Shown in pieces: positions 22,429-34,300 of a DNA stretch of 64,000 bases (the stretch's first letter is position 1; each line of letters opens with the position of its first letter). The translations under genes were made by a program, and so were the position numbers. The notes under the pieces were generated by a model that worked only from the letters and a program-made list of their open reading frames with translations, was not told the DNA's origin and searched no databases. This DNA is from Brachycybe producta (Eukaryota > Arthropoda > Diplopoda > Playtdesmida > Andrognathidae), in NCBI GenBank assembly GCA_036925085.1, contig JAUPFP010000044.1, positions 806,001 through 870,000 on the forward strand, written 5' to 3'.

Positions 22429-23519
22429 TTGTCACCAGATCTGTACTAGGCTTTAGGGCCGAGCAAATAATTTTTCCTGGGCCGTATTTTTCTACAAGTA
22501 ACTACTGTCCCCTTTATAAAACCCACAAGGGCCACAAACCCATGAGCTTTTTTTTCTTTTTCATAAAATTGCCTAATTTTATGTTTACTCGTTAAACTAC
22601 TTTAATAATCGTTTAAAATCTTTTCTATAAAATTGAGTTCTTCTTCATTCTCTGTTGCGTTTATAGTTAATTTGCTTGCGAGCTGTTGTTGTTGTTGTTG
22701 ATATATTGATGCATTAGATCAAAAAGGGCGGTGAAAAGATGAAAGAAGAAGAAGAAAAAAAAAATAAAGGGGTTCATTTTCTTTTTCCAATAAATAAACT
22801 CAGGTTGCAAACTCAAGTTGGTGCTCCTTTGGTTTTAGGATGGGTGTTTTTTTTTTGAAGGGAGAGAGGGTGGTGGTTGGTTCTGTATGTATGTTTGAGT
22901 GAGTACGGCTTGGTTCAGTTCGTCACAGCGGAAAAACGTGTTCGCTCAAGCGGTGACCATTTTCACGCCCCTCCGCATTTAGCCGTCCATCTTGCGGCCA
23001 ACTGCGATTAATAAAGTTTAGCTTAGGTTCTGCTGCTGCTGCTGTTGCTGCTTTCTCTAAGTAGGGGGGAAAAAAGAGGATTGGATAGAAAAATAAGAAT
23101 TAGGACAAACGCAACACACAAGAAACAACTGGTGTAAACGTATTTTATATAAGAGTTTACAGCCAAAAGTAGAAATAAATCATTTATTTTACACACAGTT
23201 AGTTAAACAATAATTTTCTGTTTTCATTAGGTCAAAATAGGAAATGAAAATGAATTTTGAGTTGATCAATTTTAATATAAAAATGTCATAATAAACCTAT
23301 GACAGTGGAACAAAATTCATTTTCACTTCTCATTTGGACTTTAGTTCGAAATTGATATTTTCTTAGGCAATGTTCAGACTGCCTAAAAAACAAGCCTATC
23401 TAGATAATGTTTTTTTAATGTAATTTGGGTTTTTGTTTTGCTAACATTGTACACATTGCCTAAATGATGTTAGGACAATCAGTCCTATATATGCAGAATG
23501 CCTAATACCTTTGTACACA
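22429..23519. other. Intergenic, no gene seen
   Basis: Short repeats (GTT)n at 22683 and (GCT)n at 23029-23050. No exon could be supported. Confidence 0.65.
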
Positions 23520-23648
23520 GTCATGAGTTAAATGAATTCAAATTAAATGTGTTTAGGTGAATTATACGGAATCCAGTTAAGGACATGAACACCAAATAAA
23601 AATTTATTTTATTATTAATATTTTAAATTGAAATACTAAATCAATATT
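23520..23648 (+). repeat. Repeat family A, copy 3, truncated
   Basis: Matches the first ~125 bases of family A, then breaks off at CAATATT where the pyrimidine tract begins. Confidence 0.8.
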
Positions 23649-24293
23649 TCTCTCTCTCTCTCTCTCTCTTTCTTTCTCTCTCCTCTTTGTCTTTCTTTCT
23701 TTCTTTCTTTCTCTCTCTCTTTCTCTTTCTCTGTCTTTCTCTCTCTCTCTTTCTCTCTCTTTCTTTTTCTTTCTCTCTCTCTTTCTCTTTCTTTTTCTCT
23801 CTCTCTCTTTCTCTTTCTTTTTTTCTCTTTCTTTTTTTCTCTTTCTTTTTTTCTCTCTCTCTCTCTTTCTCTCTTTCTGTCTTTTTCTCTTTCTTTCTTT
23901 TTCTTTCTCTCTCTTTCTTTTTCTTTCTCTCTCTCTTTTTCTTTCTCTCTCTCTTTCTTTCTTTCTCTCTCTGTCTTTCTTTCTCTCTCTGTCTTTCTTT
24001 CTCTCTCTGTCTTTCTTTCTCTCTCTGTCTTTCTTTCTCTCTCTGTCTTTCTTTCTTTCTCTTTCTCGCTCCCTCTTTCTCTTTCTTTCTTTCTCTCTCT
24101 CTCTCTTTCTTTCTCTTTCTTTCTCTCTTTCTTTCTCTCTCTTTCTCTCTCTTTCTTTTTCTTTCTCTCTCTCTTTCTCTTTCTTTTTCTCTCTCTTTCT
24201 CTTTCTTTTTTTCTCTTTCTTTTTTTCTCTCTCTTTCTCTCTTTCTGTCTTCTTCTCTTTCTTTCTTTTTCTTTCTCTCTCTTTCTCTCTCTC
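23648..24293. repeat. 650-bp polypyrimidine tract
   Basis: Almost pure C/T on the + strand, made of CTCT, CTTT and CTTTTT units with occasional CTGT. Sub-blocks such as CTCTCTGTCTTTCTTT recur six times near 23965-24050. The long Lys/Arg/Glu frames on the - strand and Ser/Phe/Leu frames on the + strand are consequences of the repeat. Confidence 0.97.
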
Positions 24294-25020
24294 AACAATA
24301 ATCTTAGTTATAAGAAGAAGGTTAGATATTAAGGTGAAAGGCAAAAAAAAAAGTGAAATCGTGTAATGAGTTGAAAATCCAATTGTATTTTTTTTTTGTT
24401 CTAAAGCCAATTGAAGTTGAAGTTGAAGATGATGATGGTGGTCGTGGTGGTGGTGCTGACAATTCAGTTGGGAACAGTTAGAAAACAGATTAGATCCTGA
24501 TTCGAATTTAGACAAAAATAAAGAAGTTTTTAAATTTCTTTTTCTTTTTAATGAGATGAAGATTTTTTTTTTGTATTTGTTCATTTTTTTCTTTACTTAA
24601 GTGTCATTTTTTTTAAAAAAAAGAACTTCTTTAATCTGTTTCTAATAAAAGCCCAGTAGACAAAATGGATTTCATGTAGAATATTACATTGACATTACAT
24701 CCTTAGGGGCTTATGAGGTTTTTCTTTCTCGGAAGTTCTTAATTTTTTTATCTCTTAAATTTGAACAAAACTAAAACAAAAAAGAAGAAAAGGAACATTT
24801 GGTAATTTTTTTTGTTTCTTGTTTCTCTTTTTTTATTTCCTTAAAGTTTATCAAATTGTGCTCTAAGCCAATTATTTACATCAAGAATAGATGAAAATAC
24901 GAATTTTATTTTAAATATATTTTGGATATTTCTTTCTGTCATTCTTTAATTATGCTGTTGCATATATTTTTTTATTATTCTTCTTTAAAAAAATTGGCTA
25001 GAAATGTCTATTTTCTTTAT
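24294..25020. other. Intergenic, no gene seen
   Basis: AT-rich with homopolymer runs; nothing recognisable. Confidence 0.6.
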
Positions 25021-25024
25021 CATT

Positions 25025-25055
<31 letters not shown>

Positions 25056-25440
25056 CCAAAAAGAGAGAGAATGAGAGGTAAACAGAAAGAGAGAGAGACA
25101 TAGAAAAAGAATGAGGGAAAGATAGACGGAGAGAGAAAAAAAGAAATACAGAGAGAATGAGAGGTAGAGACAGATCGAGAGGACAAAATAAAGGAAAGAC
25201 AGATAGAAAGAATAAAAGAGAGAGGGTGAGATAGAGAAAGGGTTGAGAGAAAGATAGTTAGAGAAAGAGAGAAATACAGAGAGAAAGATAAAGGAAAAAA
25301 GATGAGAGAGAAAAAAAGAATGATAGGTAGACAGAAAGAGCGAGAGAATGATAAAGAAAATATATGAAAGAGAGTGGGAGAGAGAAAACAGATAGAGAGA
25401 GAGGGAAAGAGGGAGAGAGAGAGAGAGAGTAAGAGAGATG
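25021..25440. repeat. Degenerate GA-rich polypurine tract
   Basis: About 420 bases of (GA)n with CAGA and GAAA interruptions, the opposite strand bias from the 23.6-kb tract. Confidence 0.92.
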
Positions 25441-25698
25441 GAATCTTTAAAAAAGGGGGAAGTTGCCTTGTGTGATTGCCTACTTTCAGGTGGTAAACAA
25501 AATTGTCTTAAAATGTTAAAGCCGGAAGGAGGAGTGAGGAGGATATGAAGATAATAAATTCACCAAAATTGGTTTTATTTGCAAACTTCTTCTCTATGAA
25601 ATGCAGTCAGTATGTTTGGTAGTTTTTCATTTTACTTTGTCAAAGTTTAGGTTAACTTATTGAAAATCGCATATTGAAATACCACTGGAGACATATAA

Positions 25699-25923
25699 TA
25701 CAGTGTGACTCATAAATCAGTTGAGAAAAGTATTTTTTAATAATGACAAAATAAGAAATTATTGAAATAAGGACAAAAAAAAAATAAACACATTTGAAAA
25801 TGTTTTATTCATACAATTGAAACCGTTTAACACGAACTGAAAGAGAAAAAAAAATACTGAAAAACGTATTTTTCTGGTGGCATACTAGTTATTACTGATT
25901 TATCAGTTTTGAAGCATCCTGTA
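25699..25923. mobile_element. Mariner-like MITE
   Basis: Starts TACAGTGTGACTCATAAATCAGT and ends ACTGATTTATCAGT...CATCCTGTA. TA flanks are plausible. Non-coding, 225 bp. Confidence 0.6.
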
Positions 25924-26268
25924 TAGAATTTGTTCACTATTGACATCAGATAACACAGTTAACTTGTATAAATTTGTATAAAAAGGAAGATAACTAACAT
26001 TCAAATTGGAAGCAGCCAACACAGTTAGTCACCAGATTAGTGTAGGATATTACTATTCTCATACATTTTTCATTGTATTGAATTTTTAATGTCCACAAAC
26101 ACACAGTACATATTTTTTTTGGTAAATATTTTGGCATGTCCTTTTTTTTATTTAATATTTATAAATTCTTTTATCTAAAGTGGTGAGCAAGATAAGAATT
26201 TGTATACGTATAAAAAATACATTGCGATGACAGCTCAGCGACATTCGACTTGATTTTGTCGTAAAAGA

Positions 26269-26476
26269 GACAGGCAATTAGAAATCGGGACAAACAAAAA
26301 GTTGGCTCCGTCCTTTTTATGACGACTGGCAACTTCTAATTGGTTGGTTGTGTGGTTCGACGTTGAAAAGGGCGGAGCATGTGACGTCAGACTACATAAC
26401 CAACCAATTTGAAGTTGTGTTCGTCATGAAAAGGGCGGAGCCAACTTCTGTTTGTCCCGATTTCTAATTGCCTGTC
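26269..26476. mobile_element. Palindromic MITE family C, copy 2
   Basis: Same ACAGGCAATTAGAAATC ends and GGCGGAG arms as copy 1. The centre contains GTGACGTCAGAC. Confidence 0.88.
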
Positions 26477-26859
26477 CAAAAAGTCTTTCGAAAATCGGTT
26501 GTCTTCCAAGACCCTAAGAGAAATGCAACTTTCTCGTTTGAGTAGGTTAGAAAAGAAAGAACCTTGTAAGAGAGGCTATACAATTAAAGCTCAACTCACC
26601 CACGACATTTTTTCCTGCTATGAAGTTGATCTACCTCCATGTATGTACTGTATCTTGGGTGTAATTTTAAAAAAAATATATTTCGACCAAGTTGGATTTT
26701 TTTTTAATTTTTGTTTATAAAAAAAAACGTTTATTTTAAAAGATAACATGAAAAATACCATTAAATCATTCAGATACAATTTAATTCGAATTCATAACAC
26801 ACTTCGCTTTTTAGAAGAGCAAAGTTAATCATAGTTCAAAAATCAGCAGTTCAGCAGTC

Positions 26860-27394
26860 TGTCTGTCACTGTATGTGTAACGCTTTACAAACAAGGACAA
26901 ACGTGTAAGCACATCGGAATTTATATAAATTTAAATGAACCACTTTGTTGCACTCTCCCCATCCAAAAACCCCATGATTTTTATAAAATTGGAGAGGGGA
27001 AAAGGTTGGAAAGTGTAGAAGGGGGGGGGAGAGACAGAGAGAAACGTGGAGGGCGAAAAAGTGGGAGGGGGAAACTGAAATTGAAATGAAAGGAGTAAAA
27101 AAGGAACAAACGACGCGCATGCGCGCACCAAAGAAAATGAAAAACTCATTTTCTCTTTCAAATATAAAAAGGGGAGGGGATAATAGTAGCAAAATTAAAC
27201 TAGAATTTATCACAGGCAATTCTGCCCAGCATTAGAATTTCTTTTGCTCAGCCCTTTTATGAACGTCATCAATTTCTAATTGGGTTTGTTACTTGGTCTG
27301 ACGTCATAAAAGGGCGGAGGAAAAGAAATTCTAATGCTGGGCACAATTGCCTGTGAATTTGGCTCTCGTCATTTATGACTGGTTACCCCACTAG
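26860..27394 (+). mobile_element. Helitron-like non-autonomous element, copy 1
   Basis: The right end is GTCATTTATGAC, a palindrome, followed by TGGTTACCCCACTAG with T as the next base. A 3' hairpin about 10 bases before CTAG is the Helitron end signature. The left end (TCTGTCAC..., about 26860) is set by where similarity to the inverted copy at 59368-59815 ends. It contains a palindromic family C-like unit (27211-27354) near the 3' end. Confidence 0.65.
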
Positions 27395-29015
27395 TACTTA
27401 TAATATTTTCTTAATTTTTTTTAATTTGAAAGAATTTACTAATTTTAATTATATTATAGCTTTTTTTTTGTTGTTAATCTTTTTGTAGACCTTTTTCATC
27501 CTTTTTTTTTCAATTTAAGATGAGAAAACAAGTTTAAATTTATCAGATTTTATTCTATTCATTTGAAAAGTGAAAGTGTGTTATTAATTATTATTATTAT
27601 TATTATTATTACAGTAGCTTTCATGAAAAACTTAACTTTTTAAAGATTAAGATGACGATTGTAGTCATTATAAATTTAATAATATCTATGTATTAAATTT
27701 TCAAGAAAATGTTTTTTTTTGGTTTTTCATTGCGTCAGCAGAAAAACAATAGACTTTTGTAGTTTTATCTTATTTTTTGGCGACATGCAATTAAGAAAGA
27801 AAAAACAACAACAACAAGAGAAACTCATGATTGTGGTATTAAAAAGTCTATATGGATAGACTTTTGCAATGTAAGGAAGAGGAGGGGCTGATACAATGTC
27901 AGTATCTTAAGAGACTAGAAAGACATTAATACAGAGATTATTTTCTATAATATACCTTATGAGATGTACTTAGAGCAGCAGCTCTATCTGTTTTCTTGCT
28001 GATAACTTAAGTTACTACCAAAAAAAAAAGAAGCTAAGTTTTCTGTTTTCCGGTGTTTTAAAAGCTCTTTTTCTGTCTTTTGTTGTTAGCATACTTTAAA
28101 ACGAATATAATCTCAAATGTTTTCGTACTTATGATGGAATTATGAATTACAGAAAACAATGAGGTATTATTGTTAAATGGTTTTTTTTTTATAAAAAATA
28201 TGAAATAAAGCATTTTTATTTGCTGGAAGTTTTTAAAACAACAAAGTTAAGTATCATAATAAGAGATGCTCAACCTCTCAAAATGTTACAAAATACACAA
28301 TTAAATTTGATGAAAACTTAGGTGATTTTTTAATTTTGATAATAACTTTTTAAGAAAATTTTTGGAAGTTGTCTTAAAAAAAACAAGGAGCTTCATTACA
28401 GAAAGAAAATAAGACTTGTTATATGACAACAAATTGTCATATCTAGCTCTTAAACTTGTAACAGTCATAAAAGCAAATTACGCAATATTATGACTGCCAT
28501 TGACTAATGTATAGATTAATATGACAGTCATAAAATAATAACGTACAAGGAGTGACATTATAAGATAGGATTATATGACTATATTATGACTTTTCATGTT
28601 TGATATCTTCTAATTGTTAATTTTTTTTTCATTCACGATAATAACCCAACATTTAAGTGAAAAACTTTGATTTAGAATTTGAAAATAAGTTTATTTTTCA
28701 AGATGTGTGAAGATGAGGAAAATGTTGATTCTAGTTTCTAAAACACTTTCAATTTCTTCATAATGTTGCTTCAGAAACAAAGAGCAATTACAATTTTATT
28801 TTGTTGTTTTCTTCATTGCAAAATGTTTAATTTTGTAATAGTTCTGAAATAGTTGGAAAATGTGCAATAATTATTTTTTATGCAATAATTAACTTTTAAA
28901 ACATTACTTTAAAAACGATTGGATTTTACAATTTGTTTTACTGTTTAGTTTGTTGTTTTATTGCTAAATGAAACTTAATATTTTTAAAATTGTCATAAAT
29001 AATTTAATATGTACT
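27395..29015. other. AT-rich stretch without genes
   Basis: (ATT)n at 27588-27612; nothing else recognisable. Confidence 0.65.
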
Positions 29016-29181
29016 CTTTTTTTTAGAAGATATTCAGTTTTTTTTTTAGAAAACTAGAAAAGTAGACAGATATGCAAATATTTTTTATGATCTTTTTTCA
29101 TCATAAAAAATATTTGCATATCTGTGTCTACTTTTCTAGTTTTCTAAAAAAAAAACTGAATATCTTCTAAAAAAAAAAAAA
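29016..29181. repeat. ~75-bp-arm snap-back palindrome
   Basis: The left arm 29016-29092 and right arm ~29103-29181 are inverse copies around a short loop. The arms differ by a 2-base indel (GTAGACAGAT versus GTAGACACAGAT) and A/T-run length. Confidence 0.92.
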
Positions 29182-29189
29182 GTGAACCG

Positions 29190-29523
29190 GTAAGTCCTAA
29201 TTTTATAGGCGCTCAAAAGTACGCTCGTAACTAGGTAATTCTGCGCCCGCGCCACGAGGATCTCTTAATATTATAATTATAGTTATTTTGCACTTTTTTT
29301 CTGCGCCCATGAGCTTTGCGCCTGATGCAAGAACAAAAATGGCGTCCTCTTAGTTTTACAATTGTAGTTATTTTGCACCTTTATTTTTGCGCCTTCTGAG
29401 CGCAAAGTCTGGCAAAGTCTGAGTCTTAGACAAGCTTGGCACTGCTTTAGTATTATCAATAGTGATTTTGCGCCCGAAGCATTTGCCTCACTCGCGTTGC
29501 CTAAGTTGTTACGGCTCTGACTC
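29190..29523. repeat. GCGCC-rich repeat related to hAT-like family G
   Basis: Shares TCGTAACTAGG, GTTACGGCTCTG and repeated TTTTGCGCC units with copies at 45860-46057 and 47079-47225. Confidence 0.55.
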
Positions 29524-29525
29524 TA

Positions 29526-29815
29526 ATACCTGATAAGTTAAATTCATTTAAATAATAAACGTGTTCTACAGAGCCCTCTGTGACGGGCAAACAAACAATA
29601 TGTCATCGAATTCAATTTATTCAGTTAATAATCTGAAAATATTGAGTTAATACTTAAATATAATATCTAAACTATTGACAAAATATTGATTTAGTATTTT
29701 TCAATTTAAAATATTAATAATAAAGTCAGTTTTTATTTGGTTCATGTCCTTAACGGGATTCCGTATAAATTCACCTAAACACATTTAATTTCAATTCATT
29801 TAATTATGTGTGTAC
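29526..29815 (-). repeat. Repeat family A, copy 4 (inverted)
   Basis: Reverse complement of the 7259 copy over almost its full length. Confidence 0.85.
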
Positions 29816-30351
29816 AAGGTTTACTGAGGATGCTCAATGTGTGGCTCGCGAGCAACAAGTTGTAACTTATTTAAATTAAATATTGAATGATGTTAACTTG
29901 TAAAGTTAAAAGAGATGGGATATTCATCAGTTTCAAATGCTCTTTAGAAAAGTAGTTGCTACTTTTATTTCATTGAACCAATAATTGTTTAAAGCTTTTT
30001 TTTGAGGGGGGGGGGGGGCTGGGTATGTGTGGAAAGATTGGAAGTTTATTACATAAGACAAAAAGAGAGACTTTTTTTTCAATTTTAAGACAAGATTTTA
30101 ACAGATGTGACTGTGGAAGTATTTCTATCTTGTCTTCAAGCTTAGATTTCCCAGAAACCTCTGAAGAAAAAAAAAATACGATCTCGTTAACTAGAATTTC
30201 TGAGAAAGTAACGACTTTATTTAGACATGCTCCAATGCCTTCTACTTTTTTTTTTGTTCTTTCGTTAAAATGACTGTAGTTGGAAAGATTTTGCGAAATT
30301 TGGTTATTCTACGTGTTTCCAGAAGAGACAACACTAACGAGAAATTGAAAT

Positions 30352-30885
30352 TGTGTTAGAAACTAGAACAGTAAAACTCTGAATTTCATTTGATAGTATT
30401 TTCATGTTTGGTATCTTTCAAAGTAAACTTTTTATACGTAAAATTTTTTTAAAAAATACATATCGGGTCTGCTTAATTAAAGTTGGATCATAATTTTCAA
30501 ACTACCATTAAAATGTTTATTTTAAAAGTTATCAACATGAAAAAAAAATACTTGGAAGTGATTGAAGCTGATACTCTTCTAGTTTCTAAACTACTTTCAT
30601 GTTTCTCGAAGTCGTTTTTAAGCATGAATGTCTTTGGAACTTTTTTGATTATTCTGTCTTTAAAAAATAAAGAGAAATTGAAATTGTATTAAAAACTAGA
30701 ACGGTAATTATCATGTTGCTATCTTTCAAAATAAACTTTTAATAAGACAACATTTTTTTTTTAAAAAAATGCTGCTGAAAGTTGGATTATTTTCAAACTT
30801 GCATTAAAATGTTTATTTTAAAAGATAACAACATGAAAATACTTGAAGCTACTCTTCTAGTTTCTAAAACACTTTAAAGTTTCTC
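30352..30885. mobile_element. Two core-palindrome MITE copies in tandem
   Basis: Copies at ~30352-30605 and ~30683-30885, each with an AGAAACTAGAA arm, ATCTTTCAAA.TAAACTTTT, and the inverse CTTCTAGTTTCTAAA arm. Confidence 0.75.
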
Positions 30886-31063
30886 TTAAGGTGGTTTTTC
30901 AATAATTGCTAAACGCCTCTCGAACTATTTAATTAAATCATTCTGTCTTTCAGAAGCAAAATTAAGAGAAACTTGACTATGTTTTAGAAACTAGAAAGGT
31001 AGCTTAATCATGTTGATATCTTTGAAAATAAGCTTTTTTTATGTGTGTTTAAAACCACCTTAA
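30886..31063. mobile_element. TTAA-bounded MITE, internally deleted
   Basis: Starts TTAAGGTGGTTTTTC and ends AAAACCACCTTAA, 178 bp. It ends 68 bases before the first recognised alkaline phosphatase exon, so it lies near that intron's acceptor. Confidence 0.78.
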
Positions 31064-31131
31064 GTTAATGGTTATGCAATGTACTTCCATCATTTAACTA
31101 ATCAAAAATTTAACTATTTTTTATTTATCAG

Positions 31132-31352
31132 ATCGTTATTATTGGTACGAACATGCAAAAAGTCAATTGAATCGTCGTCTCGATGCCGAAATGAACTATG
31201 GAAAAGCTAAAAATGTCATTTTTTTCGTCGGAGATGGAATGGGTCTGAGTACGATTACAGCTGCACGTATTCTACGTGGTCAGAAAGCTGGACATACCGG
31301 AGAAGAGACAGAATTGACTTTTGAAAAATTTCCATATGTGGCTTTGGCTAAA
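31132..31352 (+). CDS. Alkaline phosphatase exon a
   Basis: Acceptor TTTATCAG, donor GTAAGG. Encodes [14 protein letters not shown], then the metal-binding [11 protein letters not shown] and the [11 protein letters not shown] segment. Enters in phase 1 with two bases completing an upstream codon and leaves in phase 0. Confidence 0.95.
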
Positions 31353-34300
31353 GTAAGGTTTGAACCCTTTTTTTTTGGTGCTGTGTGTTTTTCGAAAGAA
31401 ATAAAGTCATTTATTTTGTAAACTTTTTTTTTTGTTGTTGTTGTCAATTTCTATTTTTTAGACTTATAATGTGGATAGTCAGGTGGGCGACTCTGCTGCG
31501 TGTGCGACTGCCCTCATGTGTGGGGTCAAAGGTCGTCTCGAGACATTGGGATTGGATGATAAGGGCGAGTATGAGAAATGCAGCTCCAGTTTTGAATCCA
31601 GAGTTGCTTGTCTCATGGACTGGGCTCAACAGGAAGGTGAGAGGGGATATATATTTTTTTTTTCTGGCGCCGCGTTTCTAGTCAGTTTTGCCAGTGGCGC
31701 ATTTATATCTCTCCAGGCTCCTAGGTGCTGTGAGAGTTTAGGATTCAAATACTATCTTGACATTTTTTTTTTAATAAATTAGTAATGACTTTTTGGGTTA
31801 TCGAAAAAAAAAATTGAGGGGCTCCTAGGCGCGCGCCTATTGCACCTGTGTTTGTAGAAAATTGGCGTTGAACTTTGTAATCATTTATTTATTGGCCTTG
31901 CTTTGAAATAATGTAATACTAATCTTGGGAGGCAATGGCGCCCGCTAGACTGTTTTCTTGATTCTTGTGAAACAGTCATGCGGGCGCCCCTATGAAACAG
32001 TAATGTGGGCGCCCGCAGGCAACAAATGTCAGGTTGCTTCAGTGCTACACAGACGTTTTATAATTAGCCATTGTAAAATCCATAAATGAAAGAGAACAAT
32101 GGAATCGAAATCTGTTTAATTCTGTGTTTCAGAAAAGCAATAACATGAAAACTTTGAAAGTGTTTTTAGAAACTAGAAGAGTAAACTGTTACCACTTTAA
32201 GGTGGGTTTAAAGTTGTGAAGGCCTCGCGAACTGTGATTATTTTTTCTTTCTTTCTTTCAAGTGCTGCAAAATGAAGAGAAGCTTGAATCGGTTTTAAAA
32301 ACTAGAAGGGTAACTCAATGAGTTAAGGGTATTTATTTTTTCACATAGATATTTTTCAAAATAAGCTTTTTATGGCAGTTTGAAAATGACTCAATATCCT
32401 TAAGTGATTGAGTTGCCCTTCTAGTTTCTAAAACACTTTTAATGTTTCTATTCATTTTGTTCCTGAAAGATAGAGAATATATTATCGAGATGTTCTAAAA
32501 ATGAGCTGTTCTTTAAACCATCTTAAGAGTATTTTCATTTTTCTGACGGTTTTAAGAGACTAGAATTAACCCTACAGTTCTAATATTCTATAAGAATCGC
32601 CTTAATGATGATGATAATGATGATGATCATCATTATCATCGAGCTATTTATATAAAGCTTAAAGTTGAGAGCTCTCTCTCTTTCTCTCTGCATAAAAAAC
32701 AATAATTTCTGAGCTTAAAATAATGTGACAATTGTGGTGAAGCGAAAATGCGTTTTAATCGAAATCGTGTTTTTTTTTGTTGATTAAAAAGTTAATCAAC
32801 TTTATAAATGACATTAATTGTTAATGTTCATTCATTTCACGCCTTTTTTTTTTCGCTCTCTCCCTCCCTCTCTCTATCTTTCTTTCTTGTGTTAGTAATA
32901 GCAATTTAACACAAGAATAAAAATAAATGAAGAATTAGAAATTAAAATACTTTTCATTAAATCTAACTTCCTTTAGATTGCTGATAAGCTTCTTGAAGTG
33001 TTTTTTTTTAATTTTCTTAAAAGTTAATTAAATGTTTGTGCGGAGATTTTCTAAATACTATTCGTTTTGCGTTGCCCCGTTCCATTTAAATTCTACTCTT
33101 AAATAATACATCTTTTTGAATGAAAAAAAGGAAAAAGCGAATGAAAAATCGTTATTCTTTTCCGGTTTTTTTAAGAGGCTAGATACATCGTTTAGTTCAA
33201 AATTTCTCCGAATGTAGGCGCTGCGATCGTTGTTGATTGAAAAACGGTTTTTTAACGTTTTTTCTCCCGGTTCGAAGTCACATAGTAATTAATTGAAAAA
33301 TAATTTCGCGTGCTGACCTTCTAAAAAGAAAACATTGGGAAGCCAGTAGATTAATGCACGTAATAATTATTTTGTTATTGTTCTGAGTTGTTTTTAACGG
33401 GAGTTCTTCAAATGTTTCGGTGACGGTTTTTTGCTCCTATGGGACTTAACATGGAGTTAAAAAAACGTAATATTTTAAATGTTATTTAAAAATAGAAAGC
33501 CCTTTTAAAATTTAGAAAAAGGAATAATCCTGAAGGCAATAAACACGTGTAAGTACGTGCTAATTTTTCTGATTGCTCTAAATCATTTTTAATGAGAGTT
33601 CTCTTAACTTTTGTTGGACGGTGTTTTAGTCCTATGGGACTTAACACGGACTTTAAAAACGTACGATTTTAAACGTTATTAAAAAATAGAAGGACCTTTT
33701 CAAAATTTATAAAAAGGAAACATCGTGAAGCCAATACATGAATATATGTGCTAATTATTTTGTTATTGTTCTAAATCAGTTTTAACGAGAGTTTTTCAAA
33801 TGTTTGTGGGACGGTTTTTGATCCTATGGGATTTAACATGGGGTTGAAAAAACGAACGACTTTGAACGTTGTTTAAAAATAGAAAGACCTTTTCAAAAAT
33901 TATATAAATCGAGCACATGAAGAACAATAGTTTTTATTGCATTTTGTGCTTTACTGTATTTTAATTGAGCCATTGTGAGGCGATTTCTTGCAGTTTTAGT
34001 AACACTATATAAGAACACTCATTTGTCTTGTTGTCGTCTGCTCAAAACAACAAGATGGACGTGGATCTAGGCTCTTAACGCATTTTCTTTTTAAGAGCCT
34101 AGATCCACGTCCATCTTGTTGTTTTGAGCAGACGACAACAAGACAAATGAGTGTTCTTATATAGTGTTACTAAAACTGCAAGAAATCGCCTCACAATCGC
34201 TCAATTAAAATACAGTAAAGTGCAAAATGCAATAAAAACTATTGTTCTTCATGTGCTCGATTTATATAATTTTTGAAAAGGTCTTTCTATTTTTAAACAA

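Noticed and set aside
23604..24584. 326-aa Lys/Arg/Glu-rich frame (- strand) and 204-aa Ser/Phe/Leu frame (+ strand)
   Set aside because: Both are direct translations of the C/T microsatellite; every frame stays open and there is no gene structure.
26499..26720. Possible upstream exon for the alkaline phosphatase
   Set aside because: No signal peptide, no donor in the needed phase, and no similarity to the family N-terminus.
31167..31352. Alkaline phosphatase starting within exon a
   Set aside because: Only a TTG is present there, and the family-typical residues YWYEHAKSQ precede it in the same exon behind a good acceptor.
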